A DNA stretch of 64,000 nt from Litorilinea aerophila. Lineage in GTDB: Bacteria; Chloroflexota; Anaerolineae; Caldilineales; Caldilineaceae. The notes under the pieces were generated by a model. That model searched no databases. It saw only the letters and a list, made by a program, of their open reading frames with translations, and was not told the DNA's origin. A program made the position numbers and the translations under genes. Shown piece by piece: positions 19,006-28,611 of this stretch. The first letter of the stretch is position 1, and the number at the start of each line of letters is the position of its first letter. The DNA lies in contig NZ_VIGC02000002.1 in the NCBI RefSeq assembly GCF_006569185.2, positions 248,001 to 312,000 on the forward strand, in the 5' to 3' direction.

Positions 19006-19938
19006 TTAGTTCTCCTCGCGCAAGAGGCGGAAATTCAAAATCGTAATCAACAAAATTGTCGCCAACAGAACCATGGAAATTGCACCTGCCCTGCCCAGGC
19101 GCAGATATCCAAAAGCGTTCATATAGACTTCCCAAACCAAGGTGTTTGTCGTCAGGAGAGGCCCACCCTGGGTCAAGATAAAAATCAGCCCAAAACTACG
19201 GAAAATACCGATCGAGTAAGTCACCACGACAAAGAGGATGATGGGGCGTAGAAGCGGTACAGTAATAAATGCGAATATCTGCCAATTCTTAGCTCCATCG
19301 ATGCGTGCAGCTTCATAAAGTTCGGTGGGGATGTCCTGAAGACCGGCCAGGAAAATCACCATATTGGCACCCAGAGCCGCCCATAGCGTGACGATAATCA
19401 GTGAAGGCAATGCCAATTTCGGATCATAGAGCCACTGCTGGGGAGGGATCCCCACCAGCCCCAGGAAGTAGTTAAGTAGGCCTACCTGAGGATTAAAAAT
19501 CCATTTCCAAATCAATGACGAAACCACCACCGAGGTCACCACAGGCAGGTAGTAAATAGTCCGGAAGATGATACGCCCGCGAATAGGTTGATCCAGGAGC
19601 ACTGCGACGACCAGGGCCAATGCCGTGCCCAGAGGGACACTCCCGACCGTAAAGAGAATGGTATTACGAATGGCCTTCAGGGTGACCTCAGTGGTAAAGA
19701 CCCATCGGTAGTTGGCCAGGCCGGTAAACTTCATGGGCGAAAACAGGTCGTAGTTGGTGAAGCTGAGGACAATATTGTACAGGACCGGATAGAACTTGAT
19801 GGCGATGAAGATCAGCATGGGCACTAGCAAAAAGGTATAGGCAGTAAACCATTCACTCCCTATCCAGCGCTCCACCCGCCGTTGCCATCCGGGCTGGGGA
19901 CGTACAGCTGTGGGAGAATCACTCATTATCGTCGACAT
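19006..19938 (-). CDS. sugar ABC transporter permease, MalF/UgpA type
   Basis: A 310-residue permease with six helices and the EAA loop TELYEAARIDGAKNWQIFAFITVPLLRP near 205-232. It pairs with the MalG-type permease downstream to form the membrane channel of a CUT1-type sugar transporter. The start at 19938 has only a weak purine-rich stretch before it; 19980 and 19926 are alternatives. A hairpin in the 120-bp gap between this gene and the binding-protein gene may keep permease expression lower than that of the binding protein. Confidence 0.9.
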   Translation of the reverse strand: MSTIMSDSPTAVRPQPGWQRRVERWIGSEWFTAYTFLLVPMLIFIAIKFYPVLYNIVLSFTNYDLFSPMKFTGLANYRWVFTTEVTLKAIRNTILFTVGSVPLGTALALVVAVLLDQPIRGRIIFRTIYYLPVVTSVVVSSLIWKWIFNPQVGLLNYFLGLVGIPPQQWLYDPKLALPSLIIVTLWAALGANMVIFLAGLQDIPTELYEAARIDGAKNWQIFAFITVPLLRPIILFVVVTYSIGIFRSFGLIFILTQGGPLLTTNTLVWEVYMNAFGYLRLGRAGAISMVLLATILLITILNFRLLREEN

Positions 19939-19998
19939 GGTTCTTTTCGCCTCATTCCTGGCTATAGGTCTATGCAACACCTGGTTTGGGGAATTGGA

Positions 19999-20031
19999 AG
20001 AAGGCCGACTTCTGACCGAAGTCGACCTTCT
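19999..20031 (-). terminator. intercistronic hairpin (possible attenuator)
   Basis: AGAAGG-cc... pairs with CCTTCT, and the inner CGACTTC pairs with GAAGTCG around loop TGACC, with one mismatch between the two stems. It lies between the binding-protein and permease genes. The inner stem matches the hairpin at 51161-51191, so it may be a dispersed repeat. Confidence 0.5.
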
Positions 20032-20058
20032 GGGACGTGATGGTCCGGCTGAGCACTG

Positions 20059-21387
20059 CTATGCATCTTCGGCCAGGATGGCGTCGATCTCCGCACAAGT
20101 GGCGACCATCGTCTCCTCAGGCGAAAGCTCACCCCGCAGGCACTTTTCCAGGTTGGTCGCCAAAGGCCGGAATAACTCAATGAGCCGCCAATGTTTGGGA
20201 TACGGCACCGCGTACTCGGTGGCAGTCAATAATACCTTCATCCGATCGGTCATGAATTCCGCATCTGCCAGGGAACGACGGGGCGGTGTGACTCCTGCAC
20301 TGGCACAATATTTCTCCAACATAGGTGCGCTGGTCAGATGCTGGAAAAACGCCCATGCCATGTCGGGTGTTTTGGTCAGGCTCGAGATGAAGAATTTATT
20401 TACCCACACGTGGCAAGCCTGTACTTTGTGGCGTAAGGGCAAAGTCACCACCAGATGCTCTAACTGGTCGGGGGCGTAGAGATTGACATCTCGTTCCAGG
20501 AAGGAAGAATCGTAAGTCGAAGAGGCCATCCCTACCGCAATCGGCGCCAGATCGCCCTGGGCTTCAAAGCCGGGATAGGGCTGCACCTGATCTTCGACGA
20601 CCAGGGTATACACATATTCCAGTGCTTCGATGGCCGGAGGCTCATCCAGAGTACAATGGGTGAGATCATCGCTTAAAAACTGCCCACCAGCCATCTCCAT
20701 GAACTGCATATAAGCCTGCAAGTCGTTCTGCCAACCGCCGGGGCCAGAAAAATGGTATCCTTCCCGGGTAATTTTCCCGTTCTCCCGGATGGTTAACGCA
20801 TTGGCAAACTCCCGCAACTCCTCCCAGTTGGTCGGCGGTGCCGCGATCCCGGCCTCCTCCATATGGTCCTGACGGTACCAGAAGGAACGGATGTCAATCC
20901 GGTACGGAACCGCCACAATACTACCGTCTATGGTGACATCGTCCTGCAATGCCGGGAAGAAATCATCCCAGTTCCACTCATCGCCGGCCAGGGCAATGTA
21001 ATCGTCCAACGGCAGCGCCCATCCCCGTTTGGCCATTTGCGGCGCCCAAACTGCCCCTCCCTGGAAAACATCCGGAGTGACACCGCTGGCAAAGGCTGTA
21101 GTCATCTGTTCATTATAACGTCCCCAATCTGTGTAATTGACATTGACCGTGACATTTTTCTCCCTGGTGAAGGCTGGAATGATCTCATCTTCCAGGACAG
21201 CTTTGGTTGGCTCTGCATAATCGACCATCATCAGGCTCAGTTCAACCGTTTCTCCCGTTGCAGACGGTTCTCCCTGTGCGCCTTCAGTGGTCGGAGCAGG
21301 TGCAGGTGCACAAGCAACCAACAGGGTCCCAAGGGAGAGCGTCCCGCTCAGACGCAGAAAATTTCGTCGATCCAATTTGGCTGGCAT
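20059..21387 (-). CDS. sugar ABC transporter substrate-binding lipoprotein
   Basis: A 442-residue extracytoplasmic solute-binding protein, family 1 (maltose/multiple-sugar group). The signal has RRNFLRLSG, a twin-arginine motif at residues 7-8, and a lipobox LVAC at about 23-26, so it is exported by Tat and lipid-anchored. The mature protein starts with a Pro/Ala/Thr linker. Family blocks include AFASGVTPDVFQGG and YRQDHMEEAGIAAPPTNWEEL. AGGAGG lies 7 nt before the ATG. It is first in an operon with the two permease genes. The bound sugar cannot be told from the sequence; a sialidase-like gene lies nearby on the other strand. Confidence 0.93.
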   Translation of the reverse strand: MPAKLDRRNFLRLSGTLSLGTLLVACAPAPAPTTEGAQGEPSATGETVELSLMMVDYAEPTKAVLEDEIIPAFTREKNVTVNVNYTDWGRYNEQMTTAFASGVTPDVFQGGAVWAPQMAKRGWALPLDDYIALAGDEWNWDDFFPALQDDVTIDGSIVAVPYRIDIRSFWYRQDHMEEAGIAAPPTNWEELREFANALTIRENGKITREGYHFSGPGGWQNDLQAYMQFMEMAGGQFLSDDLTHCTLDEPPAIEALEYVYTLVVEDQVQPYPGFEAQGDLAPIAVGMASSTYDSSFLERDVNLYAPDQLEHLVVTLPLRHKVQACHVWVNKFFISSLTKTPDMAWAFFQHLTSAPMLEKYCASAGVTPPRRSLADAEFMTDRMKVLLTATEYAVPYPKHWRLIELFRPLATNLEKCLRGELSPEETMVATCAEIDAILAEDA

Positions 21388-21564
21388 GGGGTTCCTCCTA
21401 GATTGATTCGTGAGAGTGTAAACAATAAGTAGGGCACTTTTTCATCTACAAGCGCCAGATGGTAAGCTATGGTTCTGCGGGTGACAGGGATTCCCACTCA
21501 CTGTAACAAAAGATTGCCCACCCTTGCCACCCCCCAGGCTGCCAGAACACTGCCAAAGACTGCC

Positions 21565-22788
21565 ATGTCCCATAACGAACGCCACCAACCTGCACCAGCG
21601 GAACCCGGTCCACCACCCGAGTTCGTCGAGCAGGTGAAGCAGGCCCTGGATCACCTGTACGATATCGACTTCCTGGAACGCCATCCCCTGACCTTTACTA
21701 CAGGGGCCGGCGAGGAGTCGCCGCCCGCGCTGCGAGGACAGCGGCTGCGGTGGGAGCTTTCTGCTGCCATCGAAGCCCTGAACCCCGGCGCGCATGTCCC
21801 CTTCGCCGCGCCACCGGCCCGCATCTACAACCTGCTCAGCCTTCGCTATGTGGAACGCCGCAGCGTGCTCCAGGCCGCCCAGGAGCTCAACCTCTCCGAA
21901 CGCCAGGCCCACCGGGATCTGCGCCAGGGAGAAGAGCGGGTGGCCGCGCAACTGTGGGCACGCCGCCCAGAGCTGTCGCGCCAGGAACCCCGCGCCCTTC
22001 AGCTCTCGTCTTTCGAGGCAGAGATGGCCCGCTTTGAGCCCCACCCCCGCCCCACGGACCTGGGGCAACTCCTGCGCCATGCCCGGCAGGTGGTCGCTCC
22101 CCTGGCCGCCCAGCGTGGCATCGACCTCCAAATCCACCTTTCCACCCAGCAGGCCGTGGTTTCCCTGGACCCGGCCATCGCCGAACAGGTGTTGGTCAAC
22201 ACCCTCAGCCATGCCATCCAACAGGCCGCAGGCGGTTACCTCACTGTCCGTTTGCATGACCGGTCGGATACGGTCCGGATCTCCCTGGAATTTGCCGTCT
22301 CGTCTGCCAGCCAGCCCCGTACCGCCCTCGATCTGGTCACTCTGCAAATCGCCGACCGACTGGGCTGGCAGCTGAGCCAGGAAACACCTGAACCCGAGCT
22401 GCGGACCATCTGCCTGCAAATCCCCACCCGGGGCCCCACCGTCCTGGTCATCGACGACAACGAGGGGCTGGTCAGCCTGCTGGAACGGTATCTCACCGAC
22501 CAGGCGTGCCGGGTGGTGGCCGCCACCAATGGCCAGGAGGGCCTCCAACTCCTGGAAAACCTGGTGCCCGACGCTATCATCCTGGACATCATGATGCCCG
22601 AAATGCACGGCTGGGAATTCCTGCAGCGGGTCCGGGCCAGGCCAGCCCTGGCCCGGGTGCCCGTCATCATCTGCTCAGTCATCCACAACCCCCAGCTGGC
22701 CTACTCCCTGGGCGCCTCCTTCTTCCTGCCCAAACCCGTCCGCCGCCGGGACATCTTGGAGGCCTTACAGCAGGTGGGGGTGATGTGA
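21565..22788 (+). CDS. HTH / degenerate histidine-kinase ATPase / receiver fusion protein
   Basis: A 407-residue protein with an uncommon order. Residues about 75-125 resemble a sigma-factor region 4-like helix-turn-helix (YNLLSLRYVERRSVLQAAQE, then LSERQAHRDL). Residues about 160-305 resemble a histidine-kinase ATPase domain (LVNTLSHAIQQAAGGYLTV) that lacks a clear G-box and any phosphorylatable His domain. Residues 312-405 are a good receiver (VLVIDDNE, AIILDIMMPEMHGWEFL, KPVRRRDIL). It may be a response regulator whose output is controlled by a nucleotide-binding-like module; this is inference. Start 21565 has only a weak ribosome-binding site. It is transcribed away from the ABC transporter. 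Confidence 0.72.
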   Translation: MSHNERHQPAPAEPGPPPEFVEQVKQALDHLYDIDFLERHPLTFTTGAGEESPPALRGQRLRWELSAAIEALNPGAHVPFAAPPARIYNLLSLRYVERRSVLQAAQELNLSERQAHRDLRQGEERVAAQLWARRPELSRQEPRALQLSSFEAEMARFEPHPRPTDLGQLLRHARQVVAPLAAQRGIDLQIHLSTQQAVVSLDPAIAEQVLVNTLSHAIQQAAGGYLTVRLHDRSDTVRISLEFAVSSASQPRTALDLVTLQIADRLGWQLSQETPEPELRTICLQIPTRGPTVLVIDDNEGLVSLLERYLTDQACRVVAATNGQEGLQLLENLVPDAIILDIMMPEMHGWEFLQRVRARPALARVPVIICSVIHNPQLAYSLGASFFLPKPVRRRDILEALQQVGVM

Positions 22789-22835
22789 CCGGGCAGCGCT
22801 AAAACAGATGGCATCCAGCAACATGAGGAATATCC

Positions 22836-24617
22836 ATGGAAACCATTCCCGACCATCGCCACATCGCCAACGGCTACGAAATTCCCTCCGAGACTTATTG
22901 CGACCAGCCCTACATCGTCCAGACCGACGATGGCGCCTGGCTCTGCGTGATGACCACTGGCAGCGGCCACGAAGGCCACCCCGGCCAACATGTGGTCACC
23001 CTGCGCAGCACCGACCAGGGCCGCACCTGGAGCCAGCCGGTCCCCCTGGAGCCGGCCGATGGCCCGGAAGCCTCCTATGCCGTGCTCCTCAAGGTGCCCG
23101 GCGGACGCATCTACGCCTTCTACAACCACAACACCGACAACATCCGCCAGGTCAAGGCCGAGGAAGTGGCCGCGGACTGGGCCCCCGACGGCTGGTGTCG
23201 GCGAGTGGACTCCCTGGGCTACTTCGTCTTCAAGTATAGCGACGACGGCGGACGCACCTGGTCCCCCCAGCGCTATCCCATTCCCGTGCGGGAAATGGCC
23301 ATCGACCGGGAAAATGTCTACGGCGGCGCCATCCGCTTCTTCTGGAACGTGGGCCGCCCCTTCATCCACGACGGTGCTGCCTACGTCTCCCTTCACAAGG
23401 TCGGGGGATTCGGACGGGGCTTCTTCACCCGCTCGGAAGGGGTGCTGCTGAAGAGCGAAAACATCCTCACCGAAAGGGACCCCGAACGCATCACCTGGGA
23501 GACCCTGCCCGACGGCGACCACGGCCTGCGGGCGCCTGCCGGCGGCGGCCCCATCGCCGAAGAGCAGAGCTATTCGGTCCTCAGCGATGGCACCTTCTTC
23601 TGCGTCTATCGCACCATCGACGGCCACCCAGCCTATGCCTACAGCCGGGACCAAGGCCACACCTGGACAGAACCCCAGTACCTCCGCTACGCCAACGGGC
23701 GTCTGGTCAAGCATCCCCGGGCGGCCAACTTCGCCTGGCGCTGCCAGAACGGCCACTTCCTCTACTGGTTTCACAACCACGGCGGCACCTGGTACGAAGA
23801 CCGCAACCCCGTCTGGCTCTGCGGCGGGGTGGAAGTGGACGGCCCCGACGGCAAGGAGATCCGCTGGAGCCAGCCAGAAATCGCCCTCTACGACGACGAT
23901 CCCTTCATCCGCATGAGCTACCCGGACCTGGTGGAGGAAGACGGCCGCTATTTCGTGACCGAAACCCAGAAGGACATCGCCCGGGTCCACGAGCTGGATC
24001 CCACCCTACTGGCAGACTTGTGGGGCCAGTTCAAGCGGGCGACCGTGGCCCGGGATGGTCTGCTCTTGGAGCAAGGCTCTCCCATGCCTGACCGGGTGGA
24101 GGCACCTCCACTGCCCGTCTTCGTGCGCCGCAGCGCCAGCCGGGCCGACCACGGCACCGAAGATCTGCGGGCCGGCTTCACGGTGGAGCTGTGGATACAG
24201 CTGGACTCCCTGGCAGCGGGGCAGATCCTGCTGGACAACCGCACCCGCAACGGCAAGGGGTTCTGCCTCCAGACCACGGCCCGGGGCACGGTGGAGATGG
24301 TCCTCAACGACGGCCGCACCGAAAATCGCTGGGATTGTGACCCGGGTCTGCTCTCGCCGGGCAGCCGCCATCACCTGGTGGCCATTGTGGACGGCGGACC
24401 GAAGATCGTCTCCTTCGTGGTGGATGGCGTGCTGTGCGATGGCGGGAAGTTCCGCCAGTTTGGCTGGGGGCGCTTCAGCCCCCACCTGCGGGAACTCAAC
24501 GGTGAGGTGCATCTGCGCATCGGCCCGAAGCTCCAGGGCCGCATCCATCTCGTCCGCCTATACGGCCGCTACCTGCGCACCTCCGAAGCCATCGGCAACT
24601 ATCGGGCGGGCCTTTAA
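22836..24617 (+). CDS. sialidase-like BNR-repeat protein with C-terminal LamG-like domain
   Basis: A 593-residue protein with a six-bladed beta-propeller of the sialidase/neuraminidase superfamily (about 15-400). Three Asp-boxes of the S-x-D-x-G-x-T-W type are visible: STDQGRTWS, SDDGGRTWS and SRDQGHTWT. The C-terminal third (about 420-590) looks like a concanavalin A/LamG sandwich (FTVELWIQLDSLAAGQILLD, GSRHHLVAIVDG). There is no signal peptide, so a cytoplasmic enzyme is indicated, which is odd for a sialidase. The catalytic Arg triad cannot be assigned by eye, so the substrate is open. GAGG lies 8 nt before the ATG. The sugar ABC transporter lies two genes away. Confidence 0.75.
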   Translation: METIPDHRHIANGYEIPSETYCDQPYIVQTDDGAWLCVMTTGSGHEGHPGQHVVTLRSTDQGRTWSQPVPLEPADGPEASYAVLLKVPGGRIYAFYNHNTDNIRQVKAEEVAADWAPDGWCRRVDSLGYFVFKYSDDGGRTWSPQRYPIPVREMAIDRENVYGGAIRFFWNVGRPFIHDGAAYVSLHKVGGFGRGFFTRSEGVLLKSENILTERDPERITWETLPDGDHGLRAPAGGGPIAEEQSYSVLSDGTFFCVYRTIDGHPAYAYSRDQGHTWTEPQYLRYANGRLVKHPRAANFAWRCQNGHFLYWFHNHGGTWYEDRNPVWLCGGVEVDGPDGKEIRWSQPEIALYDDDPFIRMSYPDLVEEDGRYFVTETQKDIARVHELDPTLLADLWGQFKRATVARDGLLLEQGSPMPDRVEAPPLPVFVRRSASRADHGTEDLRAGFTVELWIQLDSLAAGQILLDNRTRNGKGFCLQTTARGTVEMVLNDGRTENRWDCDPGLLSPGSRHHLVAIVDGGPKIVSFVVDGVLCDGGKFRQFGWGRFSPHLRELNGEVHLRIGPKLQGRIHLVRLYGRYLRTSEAIGNYRAGL

Positions 24618-24730
24618 AACAGGATTGATGCCGATTGTCTAATCAAGAGGCATCGCAGGTCACGTATGGAAACCGGACCCACGCAATCATGAACGCCACT
24701 TCACAAGACGATCGGTATTACGAGCAGGAT

Positions 24731-26914
24731 TTACGAGACGGTGGGGGAAGGCCAGGGAATCCGCTCGGGATCCCGGGGTTCCATCGCATGGAGCAGGGCC
24801 TGCAGGCAGCTCAGCACCTCCGCCGGCCTGGCCCCGTCGGGATGGTGAAGCAGCAGCCGGCTGCCGCGGCGATTCAGCACATCTTCGGCAAAGCTGGTGG
24901 CGGTCAGGACGATCACCGGCAGATCAGCCCAGCGGTGCTCCTGGCGCATGGCCTGGAGCACCTGGAAACCGTCGCAACCCGGCATGATCAGGTCGAGCAG
25001 CAGGAGGTCTGGGACCCGCTCCCGGAGTGCCTGTAACCCCTGTTCGCCGCCGTAACAACTGCGCACCGTCCAGCCTCCGCCCCCGGCCTCTAGCATGCGT
25101 TCCACCAGTTGGCAGAAATTGCGGTCGTCGTCCACGACCAGGATGTCATGCACAGCGCCGACCTGGTGGATGGCATCCAGAAGCCGTCGTGCGGTGATGG
25201 GCTTGTTGAGGCAGGCCGTTACCTGTAAATCTGCCGCCACCCAGGCCTGGCTGGGCAACGAACACTGGATCAGGGGCACCGGCAGCGCGAACAGGGAACG
25301 ATCCTCCCTCTCCTCGCCTGGGAGGACGTTCCAGATCACCGCCTGGGGCCGGTGCAGGGCCAGACTGGCCTCCAGCGCCTCGGGCCGGGCTACATGGATC
25401 ACTTCATAGTCTGTCAGGTGGCGGTCGAGCAGGATGGCCACGCCCGGATCGGGGTCAAGTACCAGCAGGGTCGGCAACCCGGAGGCAGGCTGGGCGGGTA
25501 GCGGGCGGCTCAGATAGAGCCGGGAGAGGGAAACAGCTTCTTCGGGGATGGGCAGGGTAAAGGTGAAGGTGGAGCCCTTTCCCAATTCACTCTCCACCCA
25601 GATGCGGCCGTCATGGGCTTCCACAAAATGCTTGCAGATGGCCAGGCCCAGCCCCGTGCCGCCGTGGGTTCGATGCAGCGAACGATCCACCTGGTAGAAC
25701 TCATCAAACAGGTGGGGGAGCTCCTCTGGTGGGATCCCCGGCCCGGTATCTTGGACGCGGATCTGCACTTCCCCCCGAACCCGGCGCACTTCCACCCGCA
25801 CCGAGCCCTGTTCGGTAAAACGGGCGGCATTGTTGAGGAGGTTCAACAGGGTCTGGCGAATGCGGATCCGATCCAGGAGCAGGGGCGGCAGGTTCGGCGG
25901 AACGAGGGTCTCCAGGCGCACCGGCCGCCCCCGGAACAGATCCTGGGCCATCTCCACCGTCTCCCGGACGAGCCCGCCCAGATCCGTTACCTCTTTGTCC
26001 AGGACGAAGCCGGCAAGCTCGAAGCGGGAAAGGTCCAATACGTCGTCAATCATCTCCAGGAGGTGACGGGCGCTCCGGTAGATCTGGTACACGTCCCGGC
26101 GCAGGGCCATGGGCCACTCCATGGGGCCGTAGATCTCGGGCGAAAGGTGCATGATCTCGCTGAAGCCCAGGATGAGGTTGAGGGGGGTGCGCAGCTCGTG
26201 GCTCACGTTGGCGGCGAACTGCTCCTTCATCCGCCGGGCCTCTTCTGCCTGTTGGCGGGCCACCACCAACTCCTGTTGGGCCCGACGCAACAGTCGATTG
26301 CTCAACTCCACCGCGTGGAGGGTACGGCTCAGTTCTCCCCGGTGGATGCGCACATCCTCCAGCAGGCGGTTGGCCCGCTCCTGGAGCTGCCAGGCCCAGG
26401 CCAGCACGGTGTAAAGAGTGTACACCGCCAGCCAGGAGAGCCCCAGGGTGACCGCGGTGGTCAGGGCCAGGCCTCGCCAGCCATAGGCACGCAGGCCCTG
26501 CTGTTCCAAAAACCACGCCAGCCCCAGCACCAGGACAGCCGGAATCACTACACCCCAGGGCATCAAAAAAGCGCCCACCACCACGAGGGGCAACAGCAGA
26601 AACGGCAGCCAGGGGAGGCCGTTCAGCCACATCGCCCCCAGGAGCAGGCCGGTCAGGCCAGCTATCAGCAGATACCGGGCCCATTGGACATGGCGCCGGT
26701 TCAGCCAGTAAACGCCTGCGCCCAGCCCCGCCAACCCTGCCAGCAGGCCCTCCAACGCCAGGGGAAACGGATTCATGGGCAGCACCAGCCAGGCCAGGAC
26801 TCCCCCCACGGCTGCCGTAAACAGCCCCAGACGCCCGGTCAACTGGGTGTGGAGTTCGGCCAGGTTGGCCAGGTCGAAGCCTTCGTCGAAAAAGTAGGCC
26901 ATGCCACGGAACAT
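24731..26914 (-). CDS. membrane hybrid histidine kinase with two receiver domains
   Basis: A 727-residue kinase. The first 170 residues hold about six transmembrane helices, followed by a coiled coil (about 185-245). HisKA has the phosphorylated His in [21 protein letters not shown] near 250; the HATPase has [29 protein letters not shown] and [12 protein letters not shown] (to about 475). Two receivers follow: a degenerate one (about 495-600; [10 protein letters not shown], with VIWNVLP where the Asp should be) and an intact one (about 605-720; [22 protein letters not shown]). The ATG at 26914 has CAGGAG 7 nt upstream. It is divergent from serS with a long leader between. Ligand unknown. Confidence 0.88.
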   Translation of the reverse strand: MFRGMAYFFDEGFDLANLAELHTQLTGRLGLFTAAVGGVLAWLVLPMNPFPLALEGLLAGLAGLGAGVYWLNRRHVQWARYLLIAGLTGLLLGAMWLNGLPWLPFLLLPLVVVGAFLMPWGVVIPAVLVLGLAWFLEQQGLRAYGWRGLALTTAVTLGLSWLAVYTLYTVLAWAWQLQERANRLLEDVRIHRGELSRTLHAVELSNRLLRRAQQELVVARQQAEEARRMKEQFAANVSHELRTPLNLILGFSEIMHLSPEIYGPMEWPMALRRDVYQIYRSARHLLEMIDDVLDLSRFELAGFVLDKEVTDLGGLVRETVEMAQDLFRGRPVRLETLVPPNLPPLLLDRIRIRQTLLNLLNNAARFTEQGSVRVEVRRVRGEVQIRVQDTGPGIPPEELPHLFDEFYQVDRSLHRTHGGTGLGLAICKHFVEAHDGRIWVESELGKGSTFTFTLPIPEEAVSLSRLYLSRPLPAQPASGLPTLLVLDPDPGVAILLDRHLTDYEVIHVARPEALEASLALHRPQAVIWNVLPGEEREDRSLFALPVPLIQCSLPSQAWVAADLQVTACLNKPITARRLLDAIHQVGAVHDILVVDDDRNFCQLVERMLEAGGGGWTVRSCYGGEQGLQALRERVPDLLLLDLIMPGCDGFQVLQAMRQEHRWADLPVIVLTATSFAEDVLNRRGSRLLLHHPDGARPAEVLSCLQALLHAMEPRDPERIPWPSPTVS

Positions 26915-26946
26915 GATTGGACTCCTGGACTGGATTTTCCCAACAA

Positions 26947-26991
26947 TTGACACCACCGCGCGCTGTATGTTAGCATTGTTGGCGGTACAAT
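26947..26991 (+). promoter_or_regulatory. possible promoter of the serS T-box transcript
   Basis: TTGACA (26947-26952) followed after 18 nt by TAGCAT (26971-26976); a TACAAT (26986-26991) is an alternative -10 without a good -35. Either would start the RNA some 60-80 nt before the T-box stem I. Confidence 0.4.
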
Positions 26992-27060
26992 TGAAGTGCG
27001 TTCCTGGCCATGCACCCTGACAACCGCATGGTTCAGAGCCGCATTCCTAAAGACGTTGAC

Positions 27061-27275
27061 AGAGGCCATGCTTCGTCCGTGACGCCGTTCAGAGAGTTGC
27101 CGGGTGGTGCGAGGCAACCGGCAGCGGCGAAGTAGCACCTCTCGAGTCCCCGGCAGGAAATGGCCGGGCGGTTCACGCCGTTATCGTGGAATGAGGCGAG
27201 CAGCAGAGGCTGCCGCGAATTCAGGTGGCACCACGGAGTTCCCTTCGTCCTGAGCTTCAGGCGAAGGGAATTTTT
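27061..27275 (+). promoter_or_regulatory. T-box riboswitch, serine (AGC specifier), upstream of serS
   Basis: Stem I is closed by AGAGG (27061-27065) and CCTCT (27138-27142). Its apical region has AGAGAG (27091-27096) followed by GGGTGGTGCGAG, the pattern that contacts the tRNA elbow. The specifier AGC (27134-27136, within AAGTAGCACC) is a serine codon. The T-box AGGTGGCACCACGG has TGGC (27226-27229), complementary to a GCCA tRNA end, and the tRNA-Ser genes in this window have discriminator G. The antiterminator GAATTC (27217-27222) with GAGTTC (27236-27241) shares bases with a terminator stem (27239-27253 with 27257-27270) followed by TTTTT (27271-27275). Uncharged tRNA-Ser should therefore allow serS transcription. 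Confidence 0.93.
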
Positions 27276-27314
27276 CATTGGGACGAAAACCGTGAAGCAG
27301 GAAGGAGCAGAATG

Positions 27315-28595
27315 ATGCTGGACATCCGCTGGATGCGAGAAAACCGGGAGGCGCTGGCCGAGGCCATGCGCAAACTCAACGCGACCGACGCCCCCTGGGA
27401 GGAAGCCCTGGCTCTGGACGAACGCCGCCGGGAATTGCTGACCCAGGTAGAAGCCTTGCGGGCCGAGCGCAATGCCGGCTCCAAGGAGGTCGGGCGGCTG
27501 TTCCGAGAAAAGAAAATCGAGGAGGCCAACGCCCTCAAGGAGCGCATGGCCCAGATCGGCGCGGAAATCGAACGCCTGGATGCGGAGCTGCGCCAGGTGG
27601 AGGCCGATTTCGAGCAAGCCATGCTCCGCATTCCCAATCCCCCCGAGCCGGACGTCCCCGTCGCGCCTGACGAATCGGGGAATGTGGTGGTCAAGGAACA
27701 CGGCACCAAGCCCACTTTCGACTTCACCCCGCTGCCCCACTGGGAGCTGGGCGAGCGGCTGGACATCCTGGATATCGAGCGGGGCGTGAAGCTGGCCGGC
27801 AGCCGCTTCTACGTCCTGAAGGGAGCCGGCGCCCAGCTCCAACGGGCGTTGATTAACTGGTTCCTGGATGTGCATGTCAACGAGCACGGCTACCAGGAAG
27901 TCTACCCCCCCTTCATGGTGCGGGAGTACTGCATGGTGGGGACCGGCAACCTGCCCAAGTTCGGCGACGTGCTCTACCGGGATGCGGAGGAGGATTACTG
28001 GCTGATCCCCACCGCGGAGGTGCCGGTGACCAACCTGCACCGGGATGAAATCCTGGAGCCCGGCCAGCTTCCCCTCTACTACGTGGCCCACACGCCCTGC
28101 TTCCGCCGGGAAAAGGTCTCGGCCGGGAAAGACGTGCGGGGCATCAAGCGGGTCCACCAGTTTGAAAAGGTGGAGATGGTGAAGTTCGTGGAGCCGGCCA
28201 CCGGCCGGGAGGAGCTGGAATCCCTGACCCGCAACGCCGAAACCCTGCTGGAACGCCTGGGGCTGCCCTACCGCCGGGTCCTGATCGCCACCGGGGATCT
28301 CTCCTTCGTGGCCTGCATTAAATACGACCTGGAGGTATGGTCGGCAGGCTGCCAGGAATGGCTGGAGGTGAGCTCCTGCTCCTGGTTCCGGGACTTCCAG
28401 GCTCGCCGCGCCAACATTCGCTACCGACCAGCCGAGGGCGCCCGCCCCGAGTTTGTCCACACCCTGAACGGCTCCGGCCTGGCCCTGCCCCGGGTCATCA
28501 TCGCTATCCTGGAGAACTACCAACAGCCCGACGGCACCGTTATTGTGCCGGAAGTGTTGCGGCCGTACATGGGCGGGCGGGAACGCATCGGCTGA
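27315..28595 (+). CDS. serS: seryl-tRNA synthetase
   Basis: Charges tRNA-Ser with serine. The 426-residue length is typical. An N-terminal antiparallel coiled coil (about 1-105) grips the long variable arm of tRNA-Ser. The class II catalytic domain follows, with motif 2 in HTPCFRREKVSAGKDVRGI and motif 3 near GLALPRVIIAILENYQ. Two ATGs stand in tandem at 27312 and 27315; the second is chosen because AAGGAG is then 7 nt away and the protein begins MLDIRWMR, as usual. Expression is controlled by the serine T-box leader directly upstream. Confidence 0.96.
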   Translation: MLDIRWMRENREALAEAMRKLNATDAPWEEALALDERRRELLTQVEALRAERNAGSKEVGRLFREKKIEEANALKERMAQIGAEIERLDAELRQVEADFEQAMLRIPNPPEPDVPVAPDESGNVVVKEHGTKPTFDFTPLPHWELGERLDILDIERGVKLAGSRFYVLKGAGAQLQRALINWFLDVHVNEHGYQEVYPPFMVREYCMVGTGNLPKFGDVLYRDAEEDYWLIPTAEVPVTNLHRDEILEPGQLPLYYVAHTPCFRREKVSAGKDVRGIKRVHQFEKVEMVKFVEPATGREELESLTRNAETLLERLGLPYRRVLIATGDLSFVACIKYDLEVWSAGCQEWLEVSSCSWFRDFQARRANIRYRPAEGARPEFVHTLNGSGLALPRVIIAILENYQQPDGTVIVPEVLRPYMGGRERIG

Positions 28596-28611
28596 GCCGC
28601 GGGTTCAGACA

